A stretch of 16,377 bases of DNA from UBA4722 sp044221135 (GTDB lineage Bacteria; Pseudomonadota; Gammaproteobacteria; DSM-16500). This document shows positions 14,967 through 16,377 of the stretch, piece after piece. The notes below the pieces were generated by a model that saw nothing but the letters and a program-made list of their open reading frames with translations, was not told the origin of the DNA and did no database searches. Made by a program: the position numbers and the translations under genes. Location: contig JBGAPT010000044.1 in NCBI GenBank assembly GCA_044221135.1, forward strand, positions 1-16,377, in the 5' to 3' direction. The first letter of the stretch is position 1. The number at the start of each line of letters is the position of its first letter.

Positions 14967-15965
14967 ATGGTAAATAGAATATTATTAACAGGTGCAGGGT
15001 TTACAAAAAATTTTGGTGCTCCATTAGCAGATGAAATCTCAGGTTTAATTTTTAACGATGAAAATATCCAAAATAATAAAAAATTGCGTGAATTGTTTCA
15101 AAAAGAGCATAATTACGAAGATATTTATCAAAAAATTATACAATCTAGTGATTTTAATCAAACAGAAAAAAATATATTTAATGTAGCAATTCAGTCTGCT
15201 TATAAAGATATTGACGATCGAATTTTATATGGAAAGTTATCTCAGACGAATTTTGATATGTTTGAAAATCTCATACGACGTTTTGATAAAAGACGAGGAG
15301 GTTCAGGGTATATTTTTACTTTGAATCAGGATTTATTTATTGAAAGAATGAGCTGTGATATTCCTGATTATAATATGACTTTGCCGGGTGTATCAACACA
15401 TGTGCACTCTAGTACTGAACCATTAAATCAAATAATTAACGAAGATAAAAGAATTTTTATTCCTGATGAATTTGAAATTAATCGTATAAAACAAGAATAT
15501 GAAGTTAAATTACATAAAATTAACTTATCCTATATTAAATTGCATGGATCTCAAGAATGGTTTTCTAAAGATACTGTCTCATCAATGGTAATAGGTAGAG
15601 AGAAATCAAACCAAATAAATGCAATATCAATTTTAAAATGGTATTTTCAATTATTTAAATCACAGTTAAGTGTGGATAATACAAAAGTTCTAATCATTGG
15701 ATATGGATTTAAAGACAACCATATTAACTCTGCTTTCCATAATGTAAATAAAAATAAAAAATTACAACTGTATGTTGTAGGTATAAAACCTAAAGAAGAA
15801 TTTATGAATACACTTAGTAAACGAGACATCCATCTCGGAGATCAAATTATTAATTTAATAAAGGGCTATTATTCTACATCTATAAATGAGTTATTCTCTA
15901 ATGATGGATCAAAAAATTTCCACCCTGAATGGAATAAAATTTTAAAAAATTTTTTTGATGAATAA
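14967..15965 (+). CDS. Stand-alone SIR2-like protein, candidate antiphage NADase
   Basis: The protein has 332 residues. An N-terminal Rossmann-type NAD+ site ILLTGAGFTKNFGAPLADE (G9, G11, G17) is followed by FTLNQDLFIER (N120, D122), then IKLHGSQEWF with the catalytic-type H193, and VLIIGYGFKDNHIN (245-254). This is the SIR2-like (SIR2_2) pattern found in bacterial defence proteins that deplete NAD+ on phage infection, such as ThsA, DSR and SIR2-HerA. No membrane segment, zinc ribbon or extra effector domain is seen, so it may need a partner. Start: AAAGGA nine bases upstream. It is 65 bp after traG in clearly more AT-rich DNA with different codon use, suggesting separate acquisition as cargo. 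The enzymatic activity and defence role are inferred. Confidence 0.85.
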   Translation: MVNRILLTGAGFTKNFGAPLADEISGLIFNDENIQNNKKLRELFQKEHNYEDIYQKIIQSSDFNQTEKNIFNVAIQSAYKDIDDRILYGKLSQTNFDMFENLIRRFDKRRGGSGYIFTLNQDLFIERMSCDIPDYNMTLPGVSTHVHSSTEPLNQIINEDKRIFIPDEFEINRIKQEYEVKLHKINLSYIKLHGSQEWFSKDTVSSMVIGREKSNQINAISILKWYFQLFKSQLSVDNTKVLIIGYGFKDNHINSAFHNVNKNKKLQLYVVGIKPKEEFMNTLSKRDIHLGDQIINLIKGYYSTSINELFSNDGSKNFHPEWNKILKNFFDE

Positions 15966-16024
15966 TTTTAAATTTTTTAGTACTAATTAGGTATAAATTA
16001 TTCATAATTAATGGAGCTGCCTGC

Positions 16025-16377
16025 ATGCCAATCAAGTTTACAGAAGATAATATTGCTGAAGGAATTTTTACACTAATACATAATTTTTCAAGGATAAGTT
16101 TATTTTCTCAGATAATAAATCCATATTTTGAAAATTTTATCATTACTCATAAAACTCTTCCGTTATCCATAGTTTTATCTGAATTGATTACCCATATATG
16201 TGGACAATTAGCTAGGTTATGGTTCGATAAATCAAAAAAATATAAAACTGTTTCTATTTCCGAGATATATTCACAGATATTAACATTTTCAAAGCTGTAT
16301 TCAATAAAAGGCACATCTCATATTGATAAATTTCATGAACTTTCTGAAAAAATTAAAAAAATAGAATATGATTATAA
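16025..16377 (+). CDS. Unrecognised gene downstream of SIR2 (partial, runs off right edge)
   Basis: The frame is open from ATG 16025 to the end of the window (117 codons). GGAG lies about nine bases upstream. The visible part is helical and AT-rich like the SIR2 gene, which ends 59 bp earlier, so the two probably form one cargo operon. The stretch CGQLARLWFDKSKKYKTVSI loosely resembles the LARL-D...TVSL helix of AbiU2/HEPN-type abortive-infection proteins, but this is weak. A partner or regulator of the SIR2 protein, or an independent gene, are both possible. Confidence 0.55.
   Translation, partial: MPIKFTEDNIAEGIFTLIHNFSRISLFSQIINPYFENFIITHKTLPLSIVLSELITHICGQLARLWFDKSKKYKTVSISEIYSQILTFSKLYSIKGTSHIDKFHELSEKIKKIEYDY

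Noticed and set aside
1..16377. CRISPR arrays, tRNA or rRNA genes, insertion sequences and att repeats
   Set aside because: None were visible on reading: no regularly spaced repeats, no transposase or integrase motifs, no tRNA-like cloverleaf and no clear long direct repeats.

Overview
The window looks like part of an integrative and conjugative element (ICE) or plasmid from a gammaproteobacterium, most likely Legionella or another member of the Legionellales. The reasons are moderately AT-rich DNA, a P-type (Trb/MPF-T) conjugation operon, and a csrA paralogue placed directly in front of the transfer genes, as with lvrC and csrT in Legionella ICEs. The genus is an inference; no rRNA, tRNA or housekeeping gene is present to confirm it. 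No integrase, relaxase, attachment site or origin of transfer is visible, so the element must extend beyond both edges.

Left part (1-3396, all minus strand). A large protein gene runs off the left edge. It carries an HExxH zinc-protease motif and a duplicated N-terminal module; it is absent from simple ORF lists because it has no stop inside the window. Next come a probable terminator, an MFS transporter gene and an XRE-family repressor gene. The last two are probably cotranscribed.

Control region (3397-3635). This holds two near-identical 16-bp palindromes. One fills the 17-bp spacer of a strong promoter reading left into the repressor gene. The other lies just downstream of a consensus -35 box reading right into csrA and the transfer operon. 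This is what an autoregulating repressor that also silences conjugation would look like. The csrA leader also has several GGA motifs and a small hairpin, suggesting CsrA feedback on its own mRNA.

Transfer operon (3636-14901, plus strand). The order is csrA, trbB (VirB11), trbC (VirB2 pilin), trbD (VirB3), trbE (VirB4), trbJ (VirB5), trbL (VirB6), trbF (VirB8), trbG (VirB9), trbI (VirB10), an ssb-like gene, a DUF2274-like small gene, and traG (VirD4 coupling protein). Genes are tightly packed, with several ATGA or longer overlaps. trbI is interrupted by one in-frame TAA that separates its membrane anchor from its periplasmic domain, so the channel may be non-functional unless the stop is read through.

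Right part (14902-16377, plus strand). The DNA becomes clearly more AT-rich. It encodes a stand-alone SIR2-like protein of the kind used in antiphage NAD+-depletion defence, followed by the start of an unrecognised gene that runs off the right edge. This looks like defence cargo next to the transfer operon.
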